This document shows, piece by piece, positions 17,333 through 26,532 of a stretch of DNA of 50,512 nucleotides (positions are counted from its first letter, which is position 1; each line of letters opens with the position of its first letter). The position numbers and the translations under genes are program-made. Source of the DNA: Fuerstiella sp. (GTDB lineage Bacteria > Planctomycetota > Planctomycetia > Planctomycetales > Planctomycetaceae). The notes beneath the pieces are model-generated. The model had not been told where the DNA came from and did no database searches. It saw only the letters and a list, made by a program, of their open reading frames with translations. The DNA is taken from assembly GCA_022843805.1 (NCBI GenBank), contig JALHMY010000074.1, forward strand, positions 1-50,512, given 5' to 3'.

Positions 17333-18443
17333 CGAAATTGTATGAAAGTGGTTGAAGACACAAATCCCGGTCAGGAGATTAACATTGTTGTGGATCGCTC
17401 CGCGATCCACGACATTAGATCGCCGATCTTAATCAGTCGATCGCGAGACTTATCTGCGCCACATGGATCGACAGCCCAGATCACCGAGGGCTAACGGAGT
17501 TGAGATGATCCTGATCCGCTCAGGCCTAAAGACGGGCACGGCAAGGAGAAAGGCCAGAAAAACAACCTGCAGCCAGCCGCCCGACAGCATCTATGCGCCA
17601 CCTCCGCCGAACATCTGCATCATCAACAGTTCTTCTCGCCCCCATAGGAATCGCCTTCGACAGAGTTCCAGCTTCAGCTACCGGACGCATGTTGCCAACA
17701 TCCGTCGGTTTTGTCGATCCAGCACACTGAATACTGAGGCCGCCCGATGCCTGGTACTTGCGGTGCGCCCGCACGACTGCCACTCATGAGTTATTCTCGG
17801 TGGGGCAGCAATCGGATACCACATAGATTTCAGGCCCTGCAGTGTTACTCCTGTTACGTCCGAAGCTATATCTGCACCCGCGAACTGAAAAATACACTTC
17901 GCGAACATCACGCCGGGGGGTGCTGCTGATTCAGTCGTGTCGTCAGCCGGGCGACTGCTGCCGCTGTTATTTTCACCGTTATTCTCTGGTTCACCGACAA
18001 ATGAAGTGCGCGTGACAGAAATCGAAAGTTTACCGTTGACCTTATTGCGGCCACTTTTGCCACGAAAGAGGGCGTCCATGAGTGATCGAACACCTCCATT
18101 TCAGTTGATACCACTTGTGTAATCCGTGGTAGAAAATCGCCTCGACGACACATGATGTACATCGCGTTGCCGTACCCGGTGAAGGAAGGGAATCGACCAT
18201 CACGTCACTTGCCACACGCACGTCATTTGTCGTTGAACCGAATTCTCACATGCCTGCCGTAACTGAGCGAAAGCCAGCTGAAGTGCGTCAATGTGCTGCT
18301 CAACCTCCAAAGCTACATCGTGCTCAGCGGCGACGCCAGGCTGCACGACGACCGACACTGTCTCGTGCCCAACCTGGTTCAGTCGTGCACCCAGTGGAAT
18401 TTCCCCGTCCGCACTCTTCACAACCAGTTACCAGACCTTACAT
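17333..18443. other. 1.1-kb gene-poor region
   Basis: No gene can be supported here. Several frames of 60-140 codons exist on both strands, but they overlap each other, lack ribosome binding sites and show no family features. The longest (17678-18079, minus) carries no recognisable domain. It may be decayed coding DNA. No clear repeat or RNA gene was seen. Confidence 0.45.
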
Positions 18444-18815
18444 TTACGGTTTTTTCCAGTACAGCAGACCTGCTCCGATCAGAATGATCCACTCGATCGC
18501 GGCCAGGAACATTGTGGTGGTGGGAATTCCGCTGTACAGCGCAAAACTCAGTGTCCGAAAGAGTACAAGACAGCCGTGCACGATCAGGCACAACAGCAGA
18601 GAAAAAGTGATGTCGGCAGGTCGCAGCAGCGGCCAAAGAAAGCTAATTCCAAGTGCGAGCTGCAAACCGCCGTAGACGGTTAGAAATTCAGATTGCCCGG
18701 AACCAGCCTCAAGGCTGAAACCGACCGCCTTTGATGACTTCGCCGGCATCGCGGCGCACCATCCTGCAAGCAAAACATATGCTGCTCCCACCAATGTCAG
18801 GAAGATTTTTGCCAC
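18444..18815 (-). CDS. Small four-helix membrane protein, DUF4345-like
   Basis: The 123-residue product has four predicted membrane helices: FLTLVGAAYVLLAGW near the N-terminus, YGGLQLALGISFLWPLL, SLLLCLIVHGCLVLF, and FLAAIEWIILIGAGLLYW. The central YGGLQLALG motif and overall size recall DUF4345 proteins of unknown function (recalled, not searched). The start is a GTG at 18815, with AAAGGG about 6 nt upstream; no ATG fits better. It is a single gene on the minus strand. The function is unknown. Confidence 0.7.
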   Translation of the reverse strand: MAKIFLTLVGAAYVLLAGWCAAMPAKSSKAVGFSLEAGSGQSEFLTVYGGLQLALGISFLWPLLRPADITFSLLLCLIVHGCLVLFRTLSFALYSGIPTTTMFLAAIEWIILIGAGLLYWKKP

Positions 18816-19104
18816 GGGAAACCCTTTCTGGATGACTTAAGAGATCGCATCAATCCGGGACAGACATTTTCGAATTCGTTTCTCGCGGATTTTTTTTATC
18901 TTCCGTGAGCATGGTCTGGTGGCCCGGCGTACTGCCAGTCAGTGACTCCGACACGGGATTGTTTAACTCAAGTATCCACAGTCCACACAAACATGGGAGA
19001 ATTTGAATTTTGCCGGCCGGATCTGTGTGATCAGTGGTCAAAAATCAGGTAACCATTCACGGATTCAAATTGCTCCTGGGTCAGAGTGGGTAAATTTGTT
19101 AGCG
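18816..19104. other. Gene-free interval upstream of the small membrane protein
   Basis: This interval carries the leader of the GTG-started gene at 18815 and otherwise no supported feature. It runs into the dispersed repeat that begins at 19105. Confidence 0.4.
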
Positions 19105-19362
19105 TGCTGGCGATTATTGGGGGGATGAAGTCCGGGAGCTCATTGCAGCTATTCCACCATCGAAACGTACATGGAAGCCCCAAGTGCTGGAGTTGTCAGG
19201 AGACATTCCTGCAGAGCAGGTCGACACGCCTGTATGTCCGGCTTTCGAGCCGGGTAACGCCCGGCAAGTCAGCCTGGAAAGGCTGACGTACGTCCGGCTT
19301 TCCAGCCGGACTCAGCACAACGGGCGTTCCAGCTGGACTTTGATGGAAAGACTCTGCTGGGG
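19105..19362 (+). repeat. Dispersed repeat, copy A (inverted partner at 35230-35456)
   Basis: This 258-bp segment matches the reverse complement of 35230-35456 at roughly nine of ten positions over its length. It has one 29-bp insertion after CATTCCTGC (19205-19213) and one extra G. The left part reads DEVRELIAAIPPSKRTWKPQ in one frame, like the end of a gene, and copy B has a one-base deletion there. The right part contains inverted arms around CGTCCGGCTTTCCAGCCGG. It is probably the relic of a mobile or gene-end-derived repeat. Confidence 0.85.
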
Positions 19363-19505
19363 TGTCTGCTCAGAATGCATCCAAACCACAGATGACACAG
19401 AATTTTACAGATATCAGGAGCAGGGTCGCTCGTTTTTTTGTCGACCATCACGTCACTGGCCAGTAGAGTTTCATTGGTCGCTGAACCAGAAAAGTTAAAA
19501 GCACG

Positions 19506-21059
19506 CTACTGTGGCTTACCCCACTCATTCCGCAGTTCTTCCGCGCGATTGCGGATTTCAGCCAGTTCCCCCGGAACGTTTCGCATCCTGGAAACATTGC
19601 TGACTGGAAACTTCATTCGAGGATTTTCTTTAAGCAAATCGTAATGCCGGTCCATGAATTCCCAGTAGAGCGTTGTGAATGGGCAGGCGTCGTCGCCGAC
19701 TCGCTTCTTATAGTCGAAGCGACAGTCGGAGCAAAAATTGCTCATTTTATTGATGTAATTTCCGCTGGAACAGTACGGTTTTGTGCCCACGATGCCTCCG
19801 TCGCCATACTGGCTCATTCCCAGCGTATTCGGAAGCGAAACCCAGTCAATGGCATCCAGATACATGGCCATATGCCATTCGTGAAACAGTCGCGGATGGA
19901 CTCCCCACAACTGCGCAAAATTACCCAGTACCATCAGGCGGTGAATATGATGCGAATAACCATGCTGCAGCACATGCTGCATGGATTGCCTGACACAATT
20001 CATTTCGGTTTCACCATCCCAGAAAAACGACGGCAGAGACAGCTGATGGTCGAAGTGATTCATGTCCGAGTATTCAGGCATCCTGAGCCAGTAGACACCG
20101 CGAATGAATTCTCGCCAGCCAAGAATCTGGCGTACAAAGCCCTCGACACTGTTGAGCGGAGCTTTACCGCTTCGACAGGCCTCAACCGCCGCGTCCACGC
20201 ATTCTCTGGGATTCAGCAGTCTCAGATTCAGGGGTGCTGACAAGCGCGAGTGATAGAGAAACGCTTCATCAGTCCACATCGCGTCTTCCCACAACCCGAA
20301 CTGCGGAAGAATGTTGTCGATAAAATTCTTCAGGAAGATCGTTGCCTGCTGCCGAGTGACCGGAAGCACGAAATGGTCGAGACTGCCTGGATGACCTGGA
20401 AAGCGATCCTGCACCATGCGGATCACTTCGCGTGTTGTCCCATCAGGGTGAAACGTTTCACGCTGCGGCAATTGACCCGGCCCGGATTTGTCGAAACTTT
20501 CACGGTTGTCATGGTCGAAATTCCACTGACCACCTTCCGGCTGTCTGTTGTCCATCAGGACATTGTGTTTTTTTCGCATGTCACGGTAGAAGAATTCCAG
20601 CAACAAACTTTTGCGGCCTTCTGCGTACTCTGCAAACTCCTCGACCGAACAATAGAAGTGCCGATCGACACGTATCTCCAGCGGGATACTGCATGCATCG
20701 GCAACCGTCTGCAGTTGCTGTCGGACGCGCCAGTCACCAGGCTCGACCACAAGCAGTCGTTCGGGTTTGAGCCGTTTGATATCGAGCCGCAGAATCTCAA
20801 CAAATGACTTCCCGCGATCATTGGCAGGATCGGTGGACAACTCATGATATTCGATCGGGCGATCGGATTCGATCAGTTCATTTCGAAAGTGCCGCATCGC
20901 CGAAAGGAAGAACGCGATGCGCAGTTTGTGGCACCAGACGTGCGTCGACTCATCCTCAACTTCTGCCATCCAGACGACATCGTTTTGAGTATCGAAACCG
21001 TCAAAGGCAGCAGACGAATGATCAAGCTGATCGCCCAGAACCAGTATCAGATTACGCAT
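19506..21059 (-). CDS. FeS-type (6-4) photolyase/cryptochrome, PhrB-like
   Basis: This 517-residue flavoprotein of the photolyase-related family is expected to repair (6-4) photoproducts using light. The N-terminus MRNLILVLGDQLDHSS is typical of the family. Cys355, Cys443, Cys446 and Cys459 match the four [4Fe-4S] ligands of Agrobacterium PhrB (Cys350, 438, 441, 454), with a constant offset of five. Other family blocks are seen, such as GYSHHIHRLMVLGNF, WVSLPNTLGMSQYGDGG and PYCSSGNYINKMSNFC. Members of this group carry FAD and a lumazine antenna. The ATG at 21059 is at the family start, but its ribosome binding site is weak. It lies 202 bp downstream of the GTP cyclohydrolase gene, on the same strand, with an inverted repeat between them. 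Confidence 0.95.
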   Translation of the reverse strand: MRNLILVLGDQLDHSSAAFDGFDTQNDVVWMAEVEDESTHVWCHKLRIAFFLSAMRHFRNELIESDRPIEYHELSTDPANDRGKSFVEILRLDIKRLKPERLLVVEPGDWRVRQQLQTVADACSIPLEIRVDRHFYCSVEEFAEYAEGRKSLLLEFFYRDMRKKHNVLMDNRQPEGGQWNFDHDNRESFDKSGPGQLPQRETFHPDGTTREVIRMVQDRFPGHPGSLDHFVLPVTRQQATIFLKNFIDNILPQFGLWEDAMWTDEAFLYHSRLSAPLNLRLLNPRECVDAAVEACRSGKAPLNSVEGFVRQILGWREFIRGVYWLRMPEYSDMNHFDHQLSLPSFFWDGETEMNCVRQSMQHVLQHGYSHHIHRLMVLGNFAQLWGVHPRLFHEWHMAMYLDAIDWVSLPNTLGMSQYGDGGIVGTKPYCSSGNYINKMSNFCSDCRFDYKKRVGDDACPFTTLYWEFMDRHYDLLKENPRMKFPVSNVSRMRNVPGELAEIRNRAEELRNEWGKPQ

Positions 21060-21111
21060 TATCGAAGATCAATCTGGTTATTACTGCTTTGTTAAACTTT
21101 GAATTTCGGGC

Positions 21112-21164
21112 AGTGGACCTTGCTAAAGATCCTGCAGACAAGGGGATCTTTAGCAAGATCCACT
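21112..21164. repeat. 21-bp inverted repeat with 11-nt loop
   Basis: The arms are 21112-21132 (starting AGTGGACCTTGC) and 21144-21164 (ending GCAAGATCCACT). They pair at 20 of 21 positions. The element lies between the GTP cyclohydrolase stop and the photolyase start, both on the minus strand. It could end transcription of the upstream gene or be a REP-like or MITE-like unit. No T-tract supports an intrinsic terminator. Confidence 0.7.
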
Positions 21165-21261
21165 ACATCCATACATCCAACCCGAATTCTTTGTCGTGAC
21201 GGAGCACTGCCAGGTTAACTCTGAACAACAAAAGAGCAGATCAGACCTGGATACTGACACG

Positions 21262-21978
21262 TCAGTTCGGCATGTTGATCAGTGACATCAATTCTGCTCG
21301 ACTGGCCGGATCACTGCGAAACGCACCGCGCATGGTGCTGGTGACAGTGAGACTACCTGTTTTCCGGACACCGCGGATCGACATGCAGGAATGTTCGGCC
21401 TTAATAATGACACCCACAGCCCGGCTGCAGAGTCGATCTTCAATCAGGTCGGCGATCGTTTGGGTCATACGCTCCTGAACCTGAGGACGACGCGAAACCT
21501 CTTCGACAACCCGAGCCAGCTTGCTCAGCCCGGTGACTCGTCCATTTGGGATATACGCAACATGAGCAACTCCGCGGAACGGCAGCAAATGATGTTCGCA
21601 CATGCTTGTGAAGGGAATGTCACGAACCAGCACGATCTCGTCGTAACTCTCTTCAAACGTCACTTCCAGATGGCGACCGGGATCCTGCTGAAGCCCCGAG
21701 AACATTTCCGCATACATTTTTGCAACTCGACGCGGTGTTTCCAGCAATCCGTCCCGATCCGGATCTTCGCCAACAGCTTTCAGAATCGTCCGAACTGCCA
21801 CCGTGATGGCAGCGAAATCGATCGTTGACTCTGCCAGCAGAGTCCTTCGAACATCTCCGGGTTCATTCGAACTCACGCAGCGGTCCTGCGCCACTAAATC
21901 GTCAGAATCGGCCAGAGTGTCATGACATGCGATGGACATACGGTACCGCATTTCCTCTTTGTGCAGATATCGAATCAC
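21262..21978 (-). CDS. folE: GTP cyclohydrolase I
   Basis: This enzyme converts GTP to dihydroneopterin triphosphate, the first step of folate and pterin synthesis. The 238-residue sequence contains the zinc motif MCEHHLLPF, the GLSKLARVVE block with the following RRPQVQERMT, and the second zinc cysteine in EHSCMSIRGV. The active core covers about residues 55-235. The first 50 residues are a variable extension. The start is uncertain: a GTG at 21978 has AAGGG 5 nt upstream, while an in-frame ATG at 21939 has AGAGGA 12 nt upstream. It precedes the photolyase gene on the same strand, which suggests a shared role in light or stress physiology, although PhrB-type photolyases do not use a folate antenna. 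No other folate gene is nearby. Confidence 0.95.
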   Translation of the reverse strand: MIRYLHKEEMRYRMSIACHDTLADSDDLVAQDRCVSSNEPGDVRRTLLAESTIDFAAITVAVRTILKAVGEDPDRDGLLETPRRVAKMYAEMFSGLQQDPGRHLEVTFEESYDEIVLVRDIPFTSMCEHHLLPFRGVAHVAYIPNGRVTGLSKLARVVEEVSRRPQVQERMTQTIADLIEDRLCSRAVGVIIKAEHSCMSIRGVRKTGSLTVTSTMRGAFRSDPASRAELMSLINMPN

Positions 21979-22468
21979 TTGTACCCTTGAGGTGGCAGGG
22001 CAACAACTCAGCCAAAACGTTCACCTCCACCGTCAAACCGCAGGCAACAGGAGGCTCATAACACGATTTCGCGTTCCATTTCACAAATGAAGTGGACAGT
22101 AACACGAAACAATAAGGTCCGTTCGGCGAATTTCCATACTGTGACTCTTCTCTAAGAACCCCTGACAAACTCTTCAGTTCTGTCCGAATCATCCGGCCTG
22201 ACAATCAGGGATTTTTTGGTCAATCTCTACGAAATGCCTGTTAACAGGCGAATTCCCACACGGAACCGATTGCGTGGACGATATGAACGTTTTTGGATGT
22301 TTTCAGATTGTTAGTGCATTCAACGTATTTAAGTTCTACGGAGATGTGATGATTCTGGCGAACTGGTTGACATCGTCGCTGCCGGGCTAACACTTCACTT
22401 TTTGTTCATACGATTCTGCGATGGGCCGACATTCAGCTCGGATCAGACGCAGGCTATGGGGTTCTCAA
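21979..22468. other. Divergent intergenic region, folE and SDR operon
   Basis: This 490-bp interval separates the minus-strand folE from the plus-strand oxidoreductase operon. It must hold both promoters. No gene, repeat or RNA was identified in it, and no promoter box could be assigned reliably. Confidence 0.45.
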
Positions 22469-23974
22469 ATGTCGGGTCTCATCCTGTTAACCGGCGCGAC
22501 GGGTTACGTTGGCGGTCGACTTTTGTCGCTCCTTCAGAGTCGAGACCAGCGAGTACGATGTCTGACACGTCGTCCCGAAGCGCTGGCAGATCGTTGCTCA
22601 CCGACGACAGAAATTGTGGCCGGCGATGTGCTGGATCGCGAGTCGCTTCGGGCAGCGTTTGTCGGAGTCGATACGGCTTACTACCTCGTGCATTCCATGG
22701 GTTCACAGGGAAACTTCGAAGAGCAGGATCGAATAGCGGCACTGAATTTCGCAGAGGCGGCAACGGCGGCCGGAGTGAGACGGATCATTTATCTTGGCGG
22801 ACTGGGAAATCCCGATCATGAACTCTCGAAGCATCTTCGCAGTCGGCAGGAAACTGGCGACGTGCTGCGCGCTCATCATTCGCAGGTGATTGAGTTTCGC
22901 GCGTCGATTGTGATTGGTTCAGGCAGCCTCTCGTTTGAAATGATCCGCGCACTGGTTGAGCGATTACCGATCATGATTTGTCCGCGGTGGGTTCATGTGA
23001 AGGCTCAGCCAATTGCGATCGAAGATTTGCTGGCCTACCTTTTTGCGGCAATGGATTTTCAGGCGTCCGGGTCTCAGGTGTTCGAGATTGGCGGACCGGA
23101 TCAGGTATCATACGGTCAGATTATGCAGGAGTATGCCCGACAGCGAGGGCTGACTCGCTGGATGATCCCGGTTCCATTTCTAACCCCTTATCTTTCAAGT
23201 CTGTGGCTCGGACTGGTGACACCGCTATATGCGCGTGTGGGACGAAAACTTGTCGAAAGCCTGCGCAACCCGACGCTGCTGTCCAATAATCTGGCCGCGA
23301 CTGCATTTTCACTGCGCCCTCGCTCGTTCAGGGACGCAATTGCACGGGCACTGATTAACGAGGACTGTGATTTCGCCACCACTCGCTGGTCCGATGCGCT
23401 TTCATCAGCCGGTGAACCGGCGTCGTGGGGTGGGAGCCGCTTTGGTTCCAGACTTGTTGATTCCCGAGCGGTGACTGTTTCCGTTCCTGCCGATACAGCA
23501 TTTGCGCCGATTCGACGGATCGGCGGTCGTACAGGCTGGTATTATGGAAACTGGCTGTGGACGGTTCGAGGATTTATCGATCTGCTGGCTGGTGGAGTTG
23601 GTGTCAGGCGTGGACGCCGTGATGACGAAACGCTGCGTGTCGGAGATTCGCTGGACTTCTGGCGCGTGGAGTTATACGAGCCCGGACGTCGACTCCGGCT
23701 TCATGCCGAGATGAAAGTGCCGGGCCGCGCGTGGCTCGAATTTGAAGTCACTCCGTGCGAGCAGGGGAGTACCATTCGGCAGACCGCGATCTTTGATCCG
23801 TTGGGACTTTTGGGCATTCTTTACTGGTACGGAATTTATCCTCTGCATCAGTGCGTCTTTGCCGGGATGCTTCGAAACATTGCTCGCGCGGCTGAGACAA
23901 CAGATTCGAGTCACGACAAATCATCGATTGCAGAACTTCCCTGTGTTGCAGATCCCGCGGGAGGCCACACGTGA
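22469..23974 (+). CDS. NAD(P)-binding SDR-like protein with C-terminal DUF2867
   Basis: The 501-residue protein has two parts. Residues 1 to about 300 form an atypical SDR or NmrA-like Rossmann domain: LLTGATGYVGGRLL near the N-terminus, RRIIYLGGLG, and SQVIEFRASIVIGSGSLSFE. Residues about 330-480 match DUF2867 (RTGWYYGNWLWTVRGFIDL, LRVGDSLDFWRVE, FDPLGLLGILYWY). The substrate is unknown. The ATG at 22469 was chosen because it starts at the Rossmann strand and has GGGG upstream; a longer frame from 22421 adds a basic, unconserved tail. Its stop codon overlaps the next start by 4 bp, so it is translationally coupled to the FAD oxidoreductase. SDR/DUF2867 genes are frequent near photolyase genes, consistent with the neighbours here (recalled). 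Confidence 0.88.
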   Translation: MSGLILLTGATGYVGGRLLSLLQSRDQRVRCLTRRPEALADRCSPTTEIVAGDVLDRESLRAAFVGVDTAYYLVHSMGSQGNFEEQDRIAALNFAEAATAAGVRRIIYLGGLGNPDHELSKHLRSRQETGDVLRAHHSQVIEFRASIVIGSGSLSFEMIRALVERLPIMICPRWVHVKAQPIAIEDLLAYLFAAMDFQASGSQVFEIGGPDQVSYGQIMQEYARQRGLTRWMIPVPFLTPYLSSLWLGLVTPLYARVGRKLVESLRNPTLLSNNLAATAFSLRPRSFRDAIARALINEDCDFATTRWSDALSSAGEPASWGGSRFGSRLVDSRAVTVSVPADTAFAPIRRIGGRTGWYYGNWLWTVRGFIDLLAGGVGVRRGRRDDETLRVGDSLDFWRVELYEPGRRLRLHAEMKVPGRAWLEFEVTPCEQGSTIRQTAIFDPLGLLGILYWYGIYPLHQCVFAGMLRNIARAAETTDSSHDKSSIAELPCVADPAGGHT

Positions 23975-25236
23975 ATCAGAAGCCTGTGGCTGTAATCGGC
24001 GCGGGCCTGTCAGGTCTTTGTTGCGCTCGCATGCTGGTGAAACACAATGTCGACGTCGTTGTGCTGGAAGCACAGGATGACATTGGAGGCCGAGTGCGAA
24101 CAGATCATGTTGATGGTTTCCTTCTGGACCGCGGGTTTCAGGTACTCCAGACGGCCTATCCCGAAGCCGCCGCGCAACTCGACTATCGCTCGCTTCAGCT
24201 GCAGCACTTTGAACCGGGCGCTTTGATTCGGACGGAAGGGCGAATGGTTGAAATGAGCGACCCGTGGCGGCGACCTTCGAAGTTACTGTCCACGGCCTTC
24301 AACGGGATCGGAACGCTTTCTGATCGCCTGAAGCTCGCGAAGCTGCGATGGCACGTCACTCACACATCCGATGAAGACCTGTGGCAGGAAGCAGAATCAA
24401 CCACTCAGGAGTATCTCAGCAAAGCCTGCGGACTATCTTCAGACATGATCGATCGCTTTTTTCGACCCTGGTTTGCCGGAGTCTTTCTTGAGAAGGAGCT
24501 AACGACTTCAGGCAGGTTTTTCAGATTTCTATTCCGAATATTTGCGATGGGAAACACGTCGTTGCCGGCGCAGGGTATGGGGGCGATTCCCAGACAATTG
24601 GCTGCGGCTCTGCCTCCATCCACAATTCGGCTGTCTACTCCAGTCGACTCGCTGACAGACAGCGGTCGAGTGAGACTTCGAAACGGCGAATCCATTGATT
24701 GCCGTGCAATTGTGCTGGCAGTTGAGGGTCCGGAAGCCTCCAGACTGACAGGAGGAAGGATTCGATCGCCGGAGGCTCGTGCAACGAGCTGCTTTTACTA
24801 TGCGGCTCCGCAGGCACCTCTTTCTGATGCCATGCTGGTGCTTAATGGCGACAATCAGGGACCAGTCAATAATCTTTGCGTGGTGAGCAATGTGGCAAAA
24901 AGTTATGCGCCTGCAGGTCAGTCGCTGATCAGCGTCTCCGTCGTTGGCGGATCGGTATCCGACTCTGAGGATGTTGAACACGGCGTACGTCGCCAGCTGA
25001 AAGAATGGTTTGGCTCATTGGTCGATTCATGGACACTTCTGAAGCGTTACGACATTCGATATGCGCTACCATCTCAGCCAGCCCACTTTCGAGATGGTGT
25101 TTCGTTACCCGTGCGACTCGACAACGGCATTTACCATTGCGGCGACTATTCTGAAACAGCTTCCATTCAGGGTGCGATGATCAGCGGACGGAAAGCTGCG
25201 GAAACGCTTTTAGCGGATCTTTCAATAGCTCTCTGA
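23971..25236 (+). CDS. FAD-dependent amine-oxidase/phytoene-desaturase-like oxidoreductase
   Basis: The 421-residue flavoprotein starts with an FAD-binding Rossmann motif, VAVIGAGLSGLCCARML, then VVLEAQDDIGGRVRTD. The C-terminal FAD contact appears as GIYHCGDYSETASIQGAM. The middle (FFRPWFAGVFLEKEL) is typical of the protoporphyrinogen oxidase, phytoene desaturase and amine oxidase superfamily. The substrate cannot be read from sequence. The start is a GTG that overlaps the preceding stop codon in a GTGA quartet, indicating coupled translation. The third gene of the operon starts 31 bp downstream. A role in oxidising a lipid, carotenoid or pterin-related compound is possible but not shown. 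Confidence 0.9.
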   Translation: MNQKPVAVIGAGLSGLCCARMLVKHNVDVVVLEAQDDIGGRVRTDHVDGFLLDRGFQVLQTAYPEAAAQLDYRSLQLQHFEPGALIRTEGRMVEMSDPWRRPSKLLSTAFNGIGTLSDRLKLAKLRWHVTHTSDEDLWQEAESTTQEYLSKACGLSSDMIDRFFRPWFAGVFLEKELTTSGRFFRFLFRIFAMGNTSLPAQGMGAIPRQLAAALPPSTIRLSTPVDSLTDSGRVRLRNGESIDCRAIVLAVEGPEASRLTGGRIRSPEARATSCFYYAAPQAPLSDAMLVLNGDNQGPVNNLCVVSNVAKSYAPAGQSLISVSVVGGSVSDSEDVEHGVRRQLKEWFGSLVDSWTLLKRYDIRYALPSQPAHFRDGVSLPVRLDNGIYHCGDYSETASIQGAMISGRKAAETLLADLSIAL

Positions 25237-25240
25237 AAGT

Positions 25241-25266
25241 CCGGAGGGGTTTACCGGAGGGGTTTA
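25241..25266 (+). promoter_or_regulatory. Duplicated Shine-Dalgarno segment
   Basis: The 13-bp unit CCGGAGGGGTTTA occurs twice head to tail, at 25241-25253 and 25254-25266, directly before the ATG at 25268. Each copy holds a strong GGAGG ribosome binding site. The second sits at a normal distance from the start codon and the first is 13 nt further upstream. Confidence 0.8.
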
Positions 25267-25267
25267 A

Positions 25268-26017
25268 ATGACAGATAATGCACCGTCTTATGTCGTTCTC
25301 GGCGGAACTTCCAGCGTTGCCAAAGCTCTGTCGCATCGACTTCGAGCGTCCGGTGGGAACCTGCTGCTGACTGCTCGGACGGAGGCATCCTGTATTGAAC
25401 TCGCCGAACAATTCTGCTGTGAGACGGCCGTTGCCAGCGCAGAAGAGGCAGCTTCAATCGATGGTGCAGTACAGCGGGCGCTGGAGCGATTTGGAAAAAT
25501 TGATGGCGTGGTGAACTGCATGGGATCCGTTTTACTGAAGCCCGCCCATCTGACATCGGACACGGAATGGCATGACACGCTCGCAACAAATCTCACGTCG
25601 TCATTCTTTCTGCTTCGGGCCGCCGTGAAGGCAATGAAGCAGGGGGGCGGTTCCATAGTGCTGATTTCGTCCGCAGCGGCACAGATCGGGCTGGCCAATC
25701 ATGAAGCGATTGCGGCTGCAAAGGCCGGAATCATCGGACTCATGCGATCCGCTGCCGCGACATATGCAGGACGTGGCATTCGAGTCAACGCTGTCGCCCC
25801 CGGTCTGGTAAAATCTGAAATGACGCGGAAGCTATGGGAAACCGAATCTGCCGCGACCGCATCGAAGCAGATGCACGCTCTTGGCCGCCTGGGAGAACCG
25901 GACGATATTGCCAAAACGATTGCGTGGCTGCTCGACTCAGAGAATAGCTGGATCACCGGGCAAACGATTTCGGTCGATGGCGGGCTGAGTTCTGTCGTAC
26001 CTCGCAACAAAATTTGA
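25268..26017 (+). CDS. SDR-family oxidoreductase lacking the catalytic tyrosine
   Basis: This 249-residue FabG-like short-chain dehydrogenase has the nucleotide loop LGGTSSVAKAL (11-21), the NCMG motif (83-86) and the serine strand SIVLISSAAA (129-138). In the catalytic YxxxK site the lysine is present (Lys152), but the tyrosine position holds Ile148 (HEAIAAAKAG). Standard proton relay is therefore not possible in the usual way. The rest, including RVNAVAPGLVKSEMT and the C-terminal WITGQTISVDGG, is intact, so this is not a decayed gene. It follows the FAD oxidoreductase by 31 bp and is preceded by a duplicated ribosome binding site. It may bind ligand and cofactor without classical SDR catalysis, or use another residue. 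Confidence 0.92.
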   Translation: MTDNAPSYVVLGGTSSVAKALSHRLRASGGNLLLTARTEASCIELAEQFCCETAVASAEEAASIDGAVQRALERFGKIDGVVNCMGSVLLKPAHLTSDTEWHDTLATNLTSSFFLLRAAVKAMKQGGGSIVLISSAAAQIGLANHEAIAAAKAGIIGLMRSAAATYAGRGIRVNAVAPGLVKSEMTRKLWETESAATASKQMHALGRLGEPDDIAKTIAWLLDSENSWITGQTISVDGGLSSVVPRNKI

Positions 26018-26273
26018 CGGAGACACGGTTTGATCCACTGAGCTCGCGAGTTTTCAAACCTTCGTTCTTCCGGGGTAAAGCCGGGTTGGGGCCGAGAGGC
26101 AGGGCCTTTGGTCAGGAGGCCCGGTGGTTGCAATTGGCCGAGTGCTCTCCTGCAAAAAGGCTGCCTCAGTCCAGGGGAAGATTGTGGACATTGAAAGTGA
26201 TTGACGCACCCACAATAGTCAGAGGCCCCGAAGACCCATAGAAAACGCCAGACCTTCCCTCTACATTTTTCCT
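26018..26273. other. Gene-free stretch downstream of the SDR gene
   Basis: No gene is supported. A GC-rich patch at about 26085-26130 contains overlapping GGCCC and GGGCC words that could form hairpins and end transcription of the upstream operon, but no precise terminator can be drawn. Confidence 0.35.
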
Positions 26274-26331
26274 ACAACAACCCCGCCGCGACAGCGGCTT
26301 ATATGAATAATTCGATGCAGCCGAGTTGCCG
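26274..26331 (+). repeat. 58-bp dispersed repeat, copy 1
   Basis: This segment matches 34610-34667 in the same orientation at about 50 of 58 positions. It contains GCCGC and GCGGC with a GACA loop, and the shared right end CCGAGTTGCCG. It is a short intergenic repeat of unknown nature. Confidence 0.75.
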
Positions 26332-26532
26332 TCTGCGGTTTCCTGCAAGGCCAGTCGGTTGCGGTAACCGGCACATCCTGACCGTTATGGCATTAATGCA
26401 GTCCTGTCTTCATCGTACTCGTACTCAGCGTAGCGGTACTCGTATTCGACAGGACTTTGAAGAATGGACCGTTTCGCCGTCACGAACGACTTGGCGTGGA
26501 TCGAGCGAGCACGAGTACCGGGATTCTGAATA

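Noticed and set aside
17678..18079. Minus-strand open frame of 133 codons
   Set aside because: No ribosome binding site, no known domain, and other frames of similar length overlap it.
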